From assembly GCA_029834535.1 (NCBI GenBank), contig JAQMWT010000389.1:1-64000 (forward strand): a stretch of 64,000 bases of DNA, read 5' to 3'. Position 1 is the stretch's first letter. Each line of letters begins with the position of its first letter. This document shows, in pieces, positions 1 to 12,064 of the stretch. The notes under the pieces were generated by a model. The model was not told the origin of the DNA, searched no databases, and saw only the letters and a list, made by a program, of their open reading frames with translations. The translations under genes were made by a program, and so were the position numbers. Source of the stretch: Chrysophaeum taylorii. Its lineage: Eukaryota > Sar > Pelagophyceae > Pelagomonadales > Pelagomonadaceae.

Positions 1-560
1 GTCTCGCTCCAGAGGCAACCCTACCGCCTCGACGGCTACGGCAAGGAATTCGGACTGAAGAAGCGAACGATGGCGCCGCTCTTCCGAGAAGACGACGACG
101 CCGAGATTTTCGCGTTCGCACACGTCGGGAGCTGGGGGTTCTCGCCCGATCCGTGGGTGTGGCTCGAGTTCCTCAGGACCTTTGACGTCGACAAGTGGTC
201 GGTCTCGGCGGACGGGCTGCCGCGGGCGGAAGCGGTGGCTTCGGGGCGCCGTTCCGAGAGTCGTTACCTTCGAGATGGTACCGGCAATCCGAGAACCGCG
301 CCTCCACGTGGACCGCACACTTCGACGCGTTTATGGCCGAAAAGGGTTGTTCGTGGTGCACGCGAAGCTCCCCGCGCGCCGAGCTCTGGCCGTGTCCTAC
401 AGGGATTCGGGCGAACACTACGCCCTCGCGTCGCCGGATTCGGTTCTTCTTTCCTCTTTGAATGGAACGGGCTCGATCTCGATTTTGATGAGGTCCCGCG
501 CGTCGCGTTGTCGGGGGAACGGCTATCAGAATCTGAATCAAGATTATTGTTGGACGTGTT
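1..560 (+). pseudogene. frame-broken coding remnant entering from upstream
   Basis: An open frame runs from base 1 through about 190 with well-formed protein sequence (for example FAFAHVGSWGFSPDPW), so it probably continues a gene that starts outside the window. After about base 190 convincing protein appears in other frames in turn (SYRDSGEHYALASPDS near 390-440, then FLFEWNGLDLDFDEVP near 445-500), which implies at least two frame changes without stops at the joins. It may be the N-terminal part of the O-acetyltransferase that follows or a separate gene. I do not recognise the family. Confidence 0.35.
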
Positions 561-3500
561 TTGAGGTCGGACGACACCGTTACCACCGACACGGCCGCGG
601 CCGTTCAGGGCTACGGGTTTGGGAATTCGTTTCCTACGGTTTCGCGCGATCAGGCGATATGCGTCTTGGACGGCAAGAAGGTTGCAATCATCGGGGACTC
701 TATTAGCCGGTACTTTACGTGGCAGTTCAACTGGTTTCTGAGGTACGGCACGTTAAATCCCGAGTTCGAGGAGACCGCGACCGACTCGAGCTACTACGAC
801 CAGAACGTCGCGTGGGTCTCGACCGGGTATCGCTCGCAGTCGGCGCGCCATCGCCAGAACATGCGAAGCGCATCGAACTCGTATTTTGACGGTGTCGGAG
901 CCACCATCGACACCACCTTCTGGTTCATCCAGGACACCTGGTACCCAGATCTCGAGGATATCGCACCGGAAATCACGTCGGAATACGACGTTTTGATCGC
1001 CAACTCGGGCTGGTGGGAGCGCAACTCGGCGACGGACCTCGACGGCAACTTGATCGACGGCGTCGACTGCACGGACGCGAAAATGTACACGGATTCGAGT
1101 TGCCTCGACGCCTACGGCGCAGACCTCGACTCGTTGTACGACGGAATCTTGGCGTCTTTCGTCGATTCTTCTTCCAAGGCCGTCGTCTTCCGACTCGTCG
1201 TGCTGCGGCGGCGGACCCTACGCGACCGACGCTGCGACCTTGGAGGGGTCTATCGCGGTGTCGGCGATGAACGCCAAGGCTACCCAAGTCCTGACGGACT
1301 ACGGGGTCGAGGTTCTGGACGTCGAGCACCTGATATCGAACGTCAACATCAACGTAAACCGCGAGGACGACCCGAGCCCCGACTCGATCGCCCGGGACGA
1401 CCGGTCCTTCGACGGCACGCATCCCCGCGCGGCCCACGACTACGTCTGGACCCAAATGTTGTTGTGGAAGATCGCCAAGCAGCTGGGGAGGGAGGAATCC
1501 TGTTTCGGGGGATCTCCGACGCGGTCGCCTTCCTCGAACCCGACGACTTTGACGCCGACGACGTCCGAACCGACGAAATCGCCGACCCCGCGCCCAACGG
1601 CCTCCCTCGCCCCGACCACGGCGGGCTGCATCAACGGGATCCAAGACGGCGCGGAGACCGACGTGGATTGCGGCGGTCCGGTGTGCGAGGCCTGCGCTGC
1701 CGGAAAGGCGTGCGCCGCTGATTCGGATTGCTCGAGTCTTTCGTGTTTCGGGGTCGTGCGTCCCGTCGCCGTCGCCCGCGCCCACTCCGGCTCCCACCCT
1801 CTTCCCCTCGCCCAAGCCTACGGCCGCACCCTCGACGGGCCTCCCCACCCCCCCACAATCTCGTCCGTTCCTTCGTCGGCTCCCGCGCCGAAACCGACCT
1901 TCGGGGCGCCCGCCCCGACGGCGGGCGAAAATTGCGAGGACTCGTACGCTGGTTGCCCGCCGCCGACGCCCCTCGAAGTGTGCCAGGGCGACACCTGCTT
2001 CGCCTGCATCGACGTCAAGGACGACGGCGTCCGGTACGAGCGGAAAGACTCCGAGTGGTACAGGGTTTTTGGGGAAAACTGCCCTTCGGCCGGCCAGCGT
2101 CTGATGCTCGCTCTCTTCCTCGCGCTTCTCGCCTGCCTCGGCCTCCTCCTGCTTCTGGGCGGCGGCGGCGACGGCGGCGGCTGTGCCGCCGACGCGCAGA
2201 AGCGGCTCGTGCAAAAGTACCGCACGCATTCGAGCAACAACCGCGACACGACCGCGGCAAACAACAACAACTTAACGACGACGCCGCCGCCGCCGCCGCC
2301 TCCTCCTCCTCCTCAAGTCGCTGGCGGCAAAGGCGCTCTCGAGGACGAGCTCAGCGGCTCGGCGTTGAGGGTCCTGAAGCAAATGGAAGCCCAGGAGGAG
2401 CGCTACCGGTCCGCGCGCGGCGGGGGAAACGAAATGGAGATGACGCACACGCACAAGACCTCGACCCTCGGGGCGATCGCCGAGGACGCGCCCATCGAAG
2501 AAGCGTCCTCGCACGTCCACCACTCGAGACCGCGAAACCACACCTCGAGCTCGTATCGCGCCGGCGGGGCGACCTCGTCGAGGTACGCGCGCACCACGCA
2601 GACCGGCTTCTCCCAGAAATTAACGTGGTCGAACCACGTCTCGGTCCCCAGGAGTGCCTGATTTGCCGAGCCCTACAGCCACAACTCGTCCAACGTGGCC
2701 TCGTCGGTCGCGTTCTCGTTTTTACGACGGCGGCGATTCGGACGACGACGACGACGACGCTCGCGACGACGACGACGACGACACCACCACAGCAGCCCCC
2801 CATGATCAAGCGCTGGTTCCCAAGCCAAAGCCCGCTTCTTCTTCTTCTTCTTCAAAGCCGCGCGGCGGTCCCGGTCCTAAGACGTACGCGGCCGCGACGA
2901 CGGCCCTGGAAATGGCTCTCATTCTCGTCGCGTGCGTCGTCGGCGAGCACCGCATGCCCTCGGGCTCTCCCGGCCGCATCGAGGTACCAGACAGAAAATA
3001 TCGATCTCTGGACATTCGTGATGGTCGCTCTGCTCATGGTTTCGGTTATCAAGCTCAAAGTCGTTGACCCCGAGTCCGCTTCGCCTTCTTCGGCCGACAA
3101 CATATTTCTGTCGCGCGCGCAAGCCAACGAGTGGAAGGGCTGGATGCAGGTCGCCTTTGTTGCCTACCACTATACCAACGCCCAGGACGTGTACGTCCCG
3201 GTGCGCTGGTTCGTCTCGGCCTACGTGTGGCTCTCGGGCTTTGGGAACGGCGTCTATTTCTGGACCTCGGCCGACTTTAGCTTCAAGCGCTTCGCCCAGC
3301 AACTCTGGCGCATCAATTTTCTGTGTTTGCTGCTCTCCCTCGCGACGGCGACGCCCTGATAGACTACTACTTCGTCGCCCTCGCGACAATTCATTTCATC
3401 TTGATCTGGCTCGCGTTAGCGATCGCGCGACTTCTCGGCAAACACGCGTTGAACTTCTATGCCCCGACCGCAAAGCGGGCGTCGAAGCACATCCCGCCGA

Positions 3501-4303
3501 AAAGGCGATCGGCATCGTCTTACTTTTGGTCTTTGTCGTTGCTATTTGGGGCCAGGGCACGCCCGACAATTTTGGCTCGGGAGTTTGGTATACAAAAATT
3601 TTCCAAGGCACCCTCCGGGCCGTATCCACGCACACCGAAAACTACTTCTGGACCCGCACCAAGATGGACTACCCAGCTCGGCCCACGGCCTCGCTTTCGC
3701 TGCCATCTACTCGAAGCCCGCGACGCTTGGCCTACTTTCGGCATCCGCGCGAGACTCCTCGCGGCTCTCCCGACCGCCGCGGCCCTCGCCGTCGCGATTT
3801 TCGTCGCGAAACTCCTCGCTCTGCTGCCGCCAGGGCCTCGAGTACCGCAAGGTCAACGCATACATCGGGACTCTCTGATTCCCTTCACCTCGTCGCCCGC
3901 AATCTCACCCCTGGCTCGCCAACCGCATCTCTACCCCGATGGAGCGGATCGGCATGCACTCCCTCGAATTCTACCCTCCAGTTCCACGTCTTCCTCACCC
4001 GCCGCTCCCAGGAAATCCTCTACGTCATCCCGAACGAAAACTGGGCCCTCACCAACATGGCCATCGTCGGCTTCCTCTACGTCATCATCGTCGTCAAGTC
4101 CCTCGAAGCTACCAGCGTCCTCCGCTCGGTCGCCTGGCGCGCCTCCAAGCTCAAAGTCGCCGTCTCCGTCCTGTGGACCCTCCTTCTACACTCTCTTTGC
4201 CACCCTCTTTTCCTCGGACTGCTCGCCTCTCTCCTGGGGTCTCTGGACCGCTTTCTTCGTCATCGCCCTCGCCTGCCTCCTCTACTGGACGGCCACGACC
4301 TAA
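561..4303 (+). pseudogene. CASD1-like polysaccharide/sialate O-acetyltransferase, multiply frameshifted
   Basis: The encoded protein would have an N-terminal SGNH/PC-esterase domain (GDSIS at 693-707, DGTHP at 1411-1425), a Cys-rich module (about 1627-1745), a membrane segment (about 2100-2160), a poly-Pro and Asp-rich linker, and a Cas1p-type multi-pass acyltransferase domain from about 2970 to 4303 (EWKGWMQ at 3129-3149, then YHYTNAQDVYVPVRWFVS). This is the domain order of CASD1, which moves acetyl groups from acetyl-CoA onto glycans in the Golgi. No single frame carries it: the frame changes near 1190, 2650, 2985, 3358, 3450, 3655, 3740 and repeatedly from 3830 to 4200. The joins lose or gain about one base and leave no room for introns. 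Either it is a recent pseudogene or the assembly has base-level errors here. Confidence 0.72.
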
Positions 4304-4902
4304 TATCGCGCCGTATCCTTCTGCTTTTCCACGCGCACTACCCCCAAACTCGAAATCCGCCACCAAACTCCCCACCACCACCACCACCGCCAAGTTGTTG
4401 TTGTTCTTCTTGCATCTTGTTGCAAGGAGAATAAGAAGAAGAAAAGAAGAAGCGAAGACAGTAGTAGTAGTAGTAGTATCTCTTTCACAAGTGGGTGGTG
4501 GATATTGGGTGGTAGGACTTTAAAGTAAGAAGAGTCTCCCCACGAGGGGGGAGCACGGTACTGCGGATGGGTGGGTATTGGCAAAACAAAACGCGCTCCT
4601 CAATGCATGCATGGCAACGGTTGTTGGCGCGAAATGCCGCGGCGACCACGACGCTGCTGCTACCTTCGGCGGAATAAATAAATAAGTGCGCTACCACCGC
4701 CACAAATCCACAACGTTCGCGCCAAAAGCAGACCAGACGACCCCTCCTGCTGCAACGTGTGGTTTTTTTTCAAGTCGTGTTTTGTAAACAAAACAAAACA
4801 AAACGAAACAAAACAAAACCCTATGTTTGTGGTGGTGGTGGTGACGTGGTTCGGGATCGCGCTGGCCTTGCTGCCCCAAAAACAACAACAACAACAGAAA
4901 GA
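4304..4902. other. intergenic, low-complexity
   Basis: No gene seen. The stretch is more AT-rich than its surroundings and holds CCA/CAC runs near 4372-4395, a GTA run near 4460-4478 and an AAAAC pentanucleotide run near 4790-4820. It presumably contains the 3' end of the acetyltransferase locus and the promoter of the following methyltransferase. Confidence 0.6.
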
Positions 4903-5612
4903 ATGAGGTCGGCGCGGTGGCTCGGGGTGAAAGACGTGCTGGCGGCGCCGCGATGGCCCGCCGAGTGGCCGTATTCGTCCGTTGATTTTTCGAGGCAAGA
5001 CGAAACCAACGACAGCGACTTCTATTCGTTCCCAAGGTTTTGCTATCATATCGACGAGCGCGCCGTGGGGGCCCTGACAGCCTACTACGACAAGGTGTTC
5101 GGCGAATGGCAAGAGCCCGCCGTTTTGGACCTGTGCGCGAGCCACGTGTCCCACTACCCGCGCGACTCAAACGATCGCGGACGGCCGCGCTAGGCATGAA
5201 CGAGGTGGAGCTACGGGAGAATAAGGACGTTGAGGAGTGGGTGGTGCAGGATTCAACGAAAACCCGAGCCTGCCGTTCGGGGACGCCGAGTTCGACATCG
5301 TCACGAACGCCGTCTCGGTCGACTACCTGACCAGACCTCTCGAGGTGTGCCGCGAGGTCGAGCGAGTGCTTAAACCGGGAGGCGCGGCGTTGTTTGCGCT
5401 CTTCGAACCGCTGCTTCCCGAGCAAGGCGATCCAGATTTGGCTCCGACCAACGACCTCGAGCACGTGTTTATCGCGGGATCTTTCTTCCACTGACGCGGG
5501 CGGGTTCGAACCGCCGACGGCCGCCGAAATCTCGCCAACCGCGCGGCCCTGGATAGGGGGGACATCCCAGAACGAGTGTTACCTCGCCGTCGTCCGCGCG
5601 AATAAAAAATAA
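4903..5612 (+). pseudogene. SAM-dependent methyltransferase (plant/algal type-11 family), frameshifted
   Basis: Starting at the ATG at 4903, the pieces line up with a class I SAM methyltransferase family widespread in plants and algae: RFCYHIDERAV, VLDLCASHVSHYP (motif I region), GMNEVELREN followed by VVQDFNENPSLPFGDAEFD, VTNAVSVDYLTRPLEV, LKPGGAALFAL, SNRCFPSKAIQIWL, NDLEHVFIAGSFFH and AGGFEPPTAAEISP. Expected length is about 235-250 aa, which fits. The pieces sit in three different frames, changing near 5165, 5240, 5400, 5440 and 5495, with no stop codons inside the pieces. The substrate of the family is unknown to me. Same caveat as its neighbour: recent decay or assembly indels. Confidence 0.7.
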
Positions 5613-6353
5613 TTTTTTTTAAATAAAGACCCGAAGTGGAGGAACTTGGCAACGACGTAGACGACGGTGATCAAGGCCAAGTATCGCGCGACAAAGAGGT
5701 CTGCGAACTCGGCGACCTTGCGCACCACCTCCATAGCATCCGAAGCCGATGGCGGCGAGGCCGGCGACGACGACCTCGTTGTTCCCGCTCGGAATCTTGG
5801 CGACGAGCCTCGGAAGGCCGAGGAAAAATCCAGGAATATGACCAGCACGCTGATAATCTTCGAGCCCGATGAATATCACGTTCAAGGCGACGGCGAAGAT
5901 CGTGCCGGCGAGAAACGTCTCGACAGATTCGTGCGCGGGAAACACCCACGAGAGGCCCTTCTCCTGGATGAAGGGCACGATTGCCTCCGAGACGAAGCTC
6001 TCGACGACGCACAGTTCGAGCCGGACTCGGAGGAGCGTTCCCGCAATCAGGGGCGCGTACTCCTGATTCTTGGCCCACGAGCGTCAGCGTAAGTTGCTGG
6101 GCGCCGCGGTAAATCGAGTCCGACGCGACGCACACGGGGCGAACAGGCTGGGGTCGAACATTTGCTCCACGGGAGTCGCGTGCGCGACGCGGAGCCGTTG
6201 CTGCTGCGTTGGCCCTGGGCTTGGCCTAAGGCTTGGCCTTAGGCTTGGTCTTGGCCTTGGCCTTGGGCTTGGGCTTGGGCTTGTCCTTGTGGGGGTTGAT
6301 CGAGCGCATGGCCGCCCAATCGTTGTCACAAGACAAGAAAAGATCATCAACAT
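5613..6353 (-). pseudogene. multi-pass membrane protein, frameshifted, family not recognised
   Basis: Reading the minus strand from the ATG at 6353, there is a short hydrophobic leader, then a Pro/Arg/Ser repeat run derived from a GGCTTG/GGCCTT repeat (about 6225-6290). Next come DSIYRGAQQLTLTLVGQ, EYAPLIAGTLLRVRLELCVVE, VPFIQEKGLSWVFPAHESVE, a strong membrane helix (FLAGTIFAVALNVIFIG) and a second one near the C-terminus (ARYLALITVVYVVAKFLHF, about 5635-5690). At least three frame changes are needed. The 3' end abuts or overlaps the end of the convergent methyltransferase. Function unknown. Confidence 0.45.
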
Positions 6354-6471
6354 ACACTTTGTGGGTAGGGTGGGTCACAACGGAACTGTTTTTCGTTTAT
6401 TTATCCAAGGGGGGTGGCTGGTTGTTACACGACGACGCTCACGCTCTCGCTCGGGGTCATCGTCCATCTTG

Positions 6472-7121
6472 TCAGCACGGGCCGCCGTTCCTCGACCATC
6501 TCGACTTCCCGCTCATCGCGACCCTCGCGCTGGTTCCTCGAGGCACTGCTGCGGTAGCCCGAGAGATTGACATTGCGAGCGCGAGGCCCGCAATGACCAC
6601 GGCGATGACGAGCCCCGCGATGGCGGCTCCGGGGGTCCGTTCCGCCTCCTTCTTCCTGATTGGCAGGACTCTCGTCGGGGCCAATGACGACGACACTGTG
6701 CTCGCGGGCGTGATCGCCGGGATCGGCGTCGAAGGAACCGACGTCGTCGTCGGGCCGGGCTCGTCGTTGGGACGAGCGCCGTCGGAACGTTGGCTTGCGC
6801 AAGAACCGGCGCGCTCGGGAAACATCCAAGAAGCCGGCGCGACTGTGGGCGATTCTCCTTCTTCTTGTTGGAGGCGACGCCCGCGCACGCGACAGCCGCC
6901 AACGTTGGCCCCGTCTGACCTGCGCAGGCCGCGCAACCCGAAACAAGCGCGCGCATCTCGAGGCCGCAAGTTCCGAGTCTGGTCCGGGGCAATCGAAGAG
7001 CCTCGCCGTAGACCGTCGCGGCCTCGCATGCTTCGCGGCTCAGCGGACATCCCGCGCTGAGAACGATTGCATACGTCGTCGTCGTCGTCGTCGTCGTCGC
7101 TAGGAAGAGCCAATAGTTCAT
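6472..7121 (-). pseudogene. secreted or type I membrane protein with Ser/Thr/Pro stalk, one frame change
   Basis: The minus strand from 7121 gives a leader (MNYWLFLA, then a Thr run from an ACG/CGA microsatellite at 7074-7100), followed by a Cys-containing ectodomain (AGCPLSREACEAA, GTCGLEMRALVSGC). Near 6755 the frame has to change to continue into a Thr/Pro/Ser stalk (TTTSVPSTPIPAITPAST), a single membrane helix (AAIAGLVIAVVIAGLALAM) and a short basic tail ending at 6472. Architecture suggests a cell-surface protein. Function unknown. Confidence 0.45.
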
Positions 7122-7191
7122 TGTTTCCTAGTCGTTGTCTGACACACAACTTCAACTCTCGGGGATTGTTGCTGCCTTCGGCGGAACTTGA

Positions 7192-7291
7192 TCTGAGGAA
7201 GCAGCTATGACACTTACCCTGCACCTCGGCTCCAGTATCCCAACGTCATTCCCTTATCATCGCTAGTGTAACGCCCATTCCAGTTGTCACA
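7192..7291 (+). repeat. 5' LTR of the decayed copia element
   Basis: It shares AGCTATGACACTTACCC and the ATCGCTAGT..AACGCC block with the 96-bp LTR of the intact copy read on its sense strand, and is followed directly by a TGGTAGCAG primer-binding site. The first bases are mutated from TG to TC. Confidence 0.75.
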
Positions 7292-8564
7292 TGGTAGCAG
7301 GTGCTCGTCCACGATCGAATCTGTGCTTGACTTCGTGGCGACTCCTTCTCGGCTTCAGTTCATTGCAACGTGTTCGGTTCGTTGTCGCCTATCATGTCCT
7401 CGATCGAAATCAAGCTAGCAAGCTTTCGCAAAAATTGATGCCTTCAGCGGTGAGCGACATTTTTTTGTTCCCACCAATGGACACGTCGTCTTGAGAACAC
7501 GATCATCTCTACCGGCGATCACATTATCTCGACCAACGATTCTTGACTAGCATCCAGCATCTCGCTGCTCTGAAGAAGACTTTCAGCATCTCGCTGCTCT
7601 GAAGAAGAACTTCGCGTCCAGCAACACCGTTGATATCCGTGAAAACCGCGACATGAATTTCACGCGGCTTTACAAGCGCATTACAGATGTCTCCATGGGC
7701 CTCGGGAACCGCGTCGCTCCATCCGCTATTGCTTCACTACATTCACTGGTGTGCAACCATATCGATGATCTTGCGAACTTCTCAACAGTTCATCACCGGA
7801 GTTCAAGTTGCTCGGCATTGTACCTGATCCGACGTACCCTCGAGTGTGTCCTCATTTGACTACGTATCGTGCTTCAAGACTTACTGGCTTTGTTTTATCG
7901 TCTCGCGTTTCGTACCGACGACCGGTTGTACCCTTGAGAAGTTCACCACCACACAACTTGGATGGCATGCACAACCACTACCATCGCGCTATCCGCCACG
8001 TCGTCGTCAGCCACAACCCCGACTTCAGACTCTTCCAACTGACCTACCCTTGACGCTCCCCTTTCCCAACAACCTGGCTCTACTCGATTCCGACACACTA
8101 CCAATGTTTTGGCGGCTGCAAGGATCACTTTAAGGGGGACTGCCGCAAGTTTCAAAGTTCCCAGCTATTCCCACGACAGGGCTACCCACCATCGCCGTTC
8201 TTCAACAGCGCAACACTTCCAATGACTCCAAAACACCCAACAACACCAACCCACCAAACCACCACCACTAACACTACCTTTTCTGCTCCTATGCCTACTC
8301 CCACCTTGACTGATTCTAGTTCCACTCCACCGCTTTTCTTAATACAACCATCTATTCCACCCTTTCTCCGCCTTAAACGGCCACACCCAACGTCTCACAT
8401 CCACCTCCCGATACTCTGTCTATCATAATTGCACCTTTCTGCCAATCAAGCTAACTCCAAGTCCGGTGTACCGCCGATTGTCTGACGCACGCACATCAAC
8501 AACCCCATCCCACAAAAGCCCTCGTTTTTGTTTTTAGCTCCCATTGCACAGGCGCCCTTCGTTC

Positions 8565-8830
8565 TGTATTTTCATCTAGTCGTTGCCTTCCTCCTTCTGT
8601 TTTTTCACCTCGTCGTTGCTTCCTCCTCGTTCTGTATTTTCATCTAGTCGTTGCTCCCTCCTCGCCTGTATTTCACCTCTTCGTTGATCCACTCCCCGTT
8701 GTGCATTTTCACCTATTCGTTGATCTCCCCACCGTTGTGCATTTTCACCTATTCGTTTATCCACTCCCCGTTGTGCATTTTCCCCTCTTCGTTTATCCAC
8801 TCCTCGTTGTGCTTGTCGCTTTTGGTAACA
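8565..8830. repeat. minisatellite inside the decayed copia element
   Basis: Imperfect tandem units of roughly 28-36 bp resembling GTTGTGCATTTTCACCTATTC, repeated about eight times. There is no equivalent array at this site in the intact copy, so it expanded after, or during, decay. Confidence 0.7.
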
Positions 8831-9947
8831 CCAGAGCATGAAGCTACATCGCGAATTTCAACCACAACAACTACGCTGTGCCTGTCAGTTTTTCGCGTGC
8901 AACTTTCGTGCTTCCTATGTGGTTGGATCGCTCATCTTCGGGATCCTGACCGACTTTTTGCGTGTTATTCGGCTTCTTCGTCTACGGTATCAACACAATG
9001 TTGTGGTTCTCCTTCGCGCACTGTCGCCTTTTTCGCCGCTTTTCTGACCTTTAAAATTCGGTTTTGCTATCTATCGCAGTGAATTCCGTGCTCAGCACCC
9101 GCGACGCTATCTGCAATGTTCTTACGTGGTCACTGCGACGCTATCTGCAACGTTCTTACGTGCCGTGTTTTGCCACTATCGCCAACTTCTACCGCAGTCT
9201 ATTCGAGTATGTCGAGCAAAGCTCGCCGCTTGCTCCTCCAACGTTGGCCCATATGGCAACTTCGTTCTTGCGAATGCGAAAACGGGCCGCTTTCTTATCG
9301 CCACAGCAGGCTGGCATACAGCAGCCTGGTCTACCCGTGTTCGTTCCTTCCGACGCTGGCGCGTCAGAAGTCTTCCATCTTCGCGTACAGGACGCGGTCG
9401 TGCCCCATGCAACTGCTGCGCGCCACAAAAACCAAACACCCAACGTTCGCATCTACCCTGTTTACGCCTGTTTTTGCTTCGTCGCCTCCGACCATCGTCA
9501 TAACCTGGTCACCATACAACGTATCTGCCCAAAGGCAACGTTCTCATCAGACGTCTGGTACACTGCCATCATACATACCAGCCTGTGTTCCCGCTATCTT
9601 TGCCCCGCTGCGATTCTCAGTGGCACCAATCGTCTAACGCGTCATCCCAGGCACTTTTGTCGCTATTGTTCTTCAGACCTCGCTTTTGCTGACAGTTTCG
9701 CTTATCATATTTCCTGCAATGTCAACCACCGAAGGAACTTCAACGTTGTTCCGACTTTCTCGAATCACGCTTCCAAGCTATCGTCTACTGTTCGCCCATT
9801 GTCACCTGTTCTTCCGTTGTTGCCCCCCTTGTCCCCTGTGTTTGATGAGAATGCGCCGGTTTCACTGGGACTGATCACCCCATCACGTGAACCGACCATT
9901 CTCCGCGCCCATGACCTCCGCAGAACCAACAACCTCCACAGACAGTG

Positions 9948-10082
9948 CACAACAAAGTCGAGCCAACCAGAGCCGACAAACAAAAAGCATGCAAAACAAA
10001 GTCGAGCCAACCAGAGCCGACAAAACAACAAGCATGCAAAACAAAGTCGAGCCAACGAGCCGACCGCGCAAAGTCGACAAAA
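9948..10082. repeat. short minisatellite inside the decayed copia element
   Basis: About three imperfect copies of a unit containing CAAAGTCGAGCCAACCAGAG and a CAAAAAGCATG/CAACAAGCATG spacer. It lies just before the region corresponding to the hypervariable integrase-RT spacer of the intact copy. Confidence 0.7.
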
Positions 10083-11972
10083 AAGCGCACATTATTCAGA
10101 AACAAATGGAGAACCAACTCAAACCCACAATACTGGCGTTTTACCACGTACTGTTGATTCTGTGTCATCTCATGTCGATTCTGTGTCATCTTGTCATTCC
10201 GTGTACGTTAATTATTCTAGCTTTCGTTTGTTAGTTCATTATGTCTTCCTTCCCCTCTGTCTCGCCCACACCCTTGTTGATCCCCCATGTGTCGATGCTT
10301 ACACTGATGACGGCGCTCCCACTTCCCCTCATTTGCGCGAAGCTCTAGCCCATCCAAATCCTGCACGTCGGTTACAAGCCATTGCCAAAGAATATCATTC
10401 CTCGGTCAGCTCGGTTGCTCGGATGTTGTTCGCGTTCCTTCTACTTGAGTGGGTCCACCGCACGAAGAATCGGCCCGCTTCAAATCGTACAATGCCCGTC
10501 TCGTTGTCCGCGGTTACACCCAGGTTCACGGCATTCCTTACCACGACACGTACGGTCCTGTAGATGTCATCTCTGCTTTCATACCAGCCTCTGTCTGGCG
10601 TTGCTGTTCACGACTGGGATTTGCATAAGTTGGATGTCAGCTCCGCTTTTATCCAAGCTCCCATTGACGAAGACGTCTATGTCTGGCCACCCGAAGGCTA
10701 TGCTCCTCGCCAACCCACCGATGGTTTCAAAATCATTTACACGCTCTGTCGCTCTTGGTGCGGTTGCCCGCAAGCATGTCCCCACTGGTGGCTTTACTTA
10801 GAACGCTTCCTTGTCAATGATTGTAGCTTTGTCCGCGATTCTGGTGACACTTGCAGCTACAAATTCATGCTTAAGTCTACTGTCGTTCAGCGCCTTGTTC
10901 TCGTCGTTGATGATCTTCTTGTGGCGCACCCCGTTCTTGCATTGGCCATTACCAAGCTTTCTTTTGCGTTTTTCAAAGCCTTCACACTTCCGTTGGTCTC
11001 CGCATTACGCGTGATCGCGCACATCGCACGCTCGCTATCGACCAATCCGATGCTATCCGTGAAATCCTTACCGAACATCGCTTCATCGACAGCAAACCCG
11101 AACTGGCTCCCGCTCCCAAGTCTTTTCATCTTTCTGCGGCTGATTGTCCTGCACCTGGCTCCCTGCTCACGTCTTGATGAGCATCATCTTTCTCGTCGTA
11201 TTCTCCGTTGTGTCTTGTTTATTTCTGTTATGACTCGCCCTGATATCACTTGGACCGTCAATCAGTGTGCGCGTTTTACAGACAATCCTGGTAAACCCCA
11301 CTGGCACGCCTTATCTCGTACCCTCCGTTATATATCTCAATGGTTCTCAAGATCTTGCCCTTGTTCTTGGTCGCGATTCTACCCTTCGTCTCTGTGGTTA
11401 TTCCGACTCCAGCTGGGCCGATGACCCTGACGACCGCCACTCCACTCCTGGCTTTTGTTTTCTCCTTGCTGGCTCTATGATATCCTACTGCTCACGCTCG
11501 CAGTATCTCCTCGCCCGCTCCTCTTTGAAGCTGAATTGCTCGCTCTTTACGCCGCCGCTACTGCTGAGCTCTCTTGGCTTCTCAAACTTTTGATGACTTT
11601 GCTCTCCCTCGTCACACGGTACTAATGTATGTCGATAACAGAACCACCGTCACCCAAATCCGTCTCCAATGTCTCGCGCGGCGCACCCGCCATATTGATA
11701 TTCGTTTTTACAGCACCGCCGAATATCATCGCAAGCACATCATGGATCTCCAACACAATCCCCGCCTTGACAACACACCTTAGCGATATCTTCACCCGCA
11801 GTACGGAAGCTCCTCGCTTCCTCCGGCTTCGTGCTCGTTACCTCACCTCGTGAATTCTCGAGCCCGACCGAGAGGACGTCACTGACCCCTTTCTCCTTTT
11901 CTTTCTTTTCCAGCACCTGTGTGAAGGCCTCACTTACCCCTTTTTCCTTTTCTTTCTTTTCCACAGCACCTG

Positions 11973-12064
11973 TGTGAGGAAACTATGACACTTACTCCTC
12001 GTATCCCTACGTCATTCATTCCCTTATCGCTAGAGTACGTAACGCCCCATTCCAGTTGTTGTCA
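11973..12064 (+). repeat. 3' LTR of the decayed copia element
   Basis: It begins TGTGAGGAAACTATGACAC and carries TTATCGCTAGAGTACGTAACGCC, matching the other LTRs of this family with several differences and small indels. It is preceded by the pyrimidine-rich duplicated block also found upstream of the intact copy's 3' LTR. Confidence 0.75.

Larger units (their letters stand above)
7192..12064 (+). mobile_element. decayed Ty1/copia LTR retrotransposon
   Basis: This is a degenerate relative of the intact copy at 13991-19471, in the opposite orientation. It has recognisable LTRs (7192-7291 and 11973-12064), a primer-binding site TGGTAGCAG at 7292-7300, a Gag start (MSSIEIK near 7395), Gag fragments near 7650-7860, reverse transcriptase pieces from about 10610 to 10930 (WDLHKLDVSSAFIQAP, LVLVVDDLLVAHP) and RNase H pieces from about 11375 to 11530 (LCGYSDSSWADDPDDRHS). 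The zinc knuckle, protease and integrase regions are largely unreadable. Many indels and stops separate the pieces, so it cannot be autonomous. No convincing target-site duplication remains at its ends. Confidence 0.9.

Noticed and set aside
1728-2700. Arg-rich long frame over the Cys-rich and linker region of the acetyltransferase
   Set aside because: Composition is that of a shadow frame of GC-rich DNA. Only its part after about 2960 is real coding sequence.
561-4303. Programmed ribosomal frameshifting as an explanation for the broken acetyltransferase
   Set aside because: Shifts go in both directions, occur about ten times, and show no common slippery sequence, while neighbouring long genes beyond 12 kb need none.
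5500-5525. GGGTTCGAACC, a tRNA T-arm-like sequence
   Set aside because: It falls inside the methyltransferase coding sequence (the conserved AGGFEPPTA segment), and no acceptor or anticodon arms pair around it.
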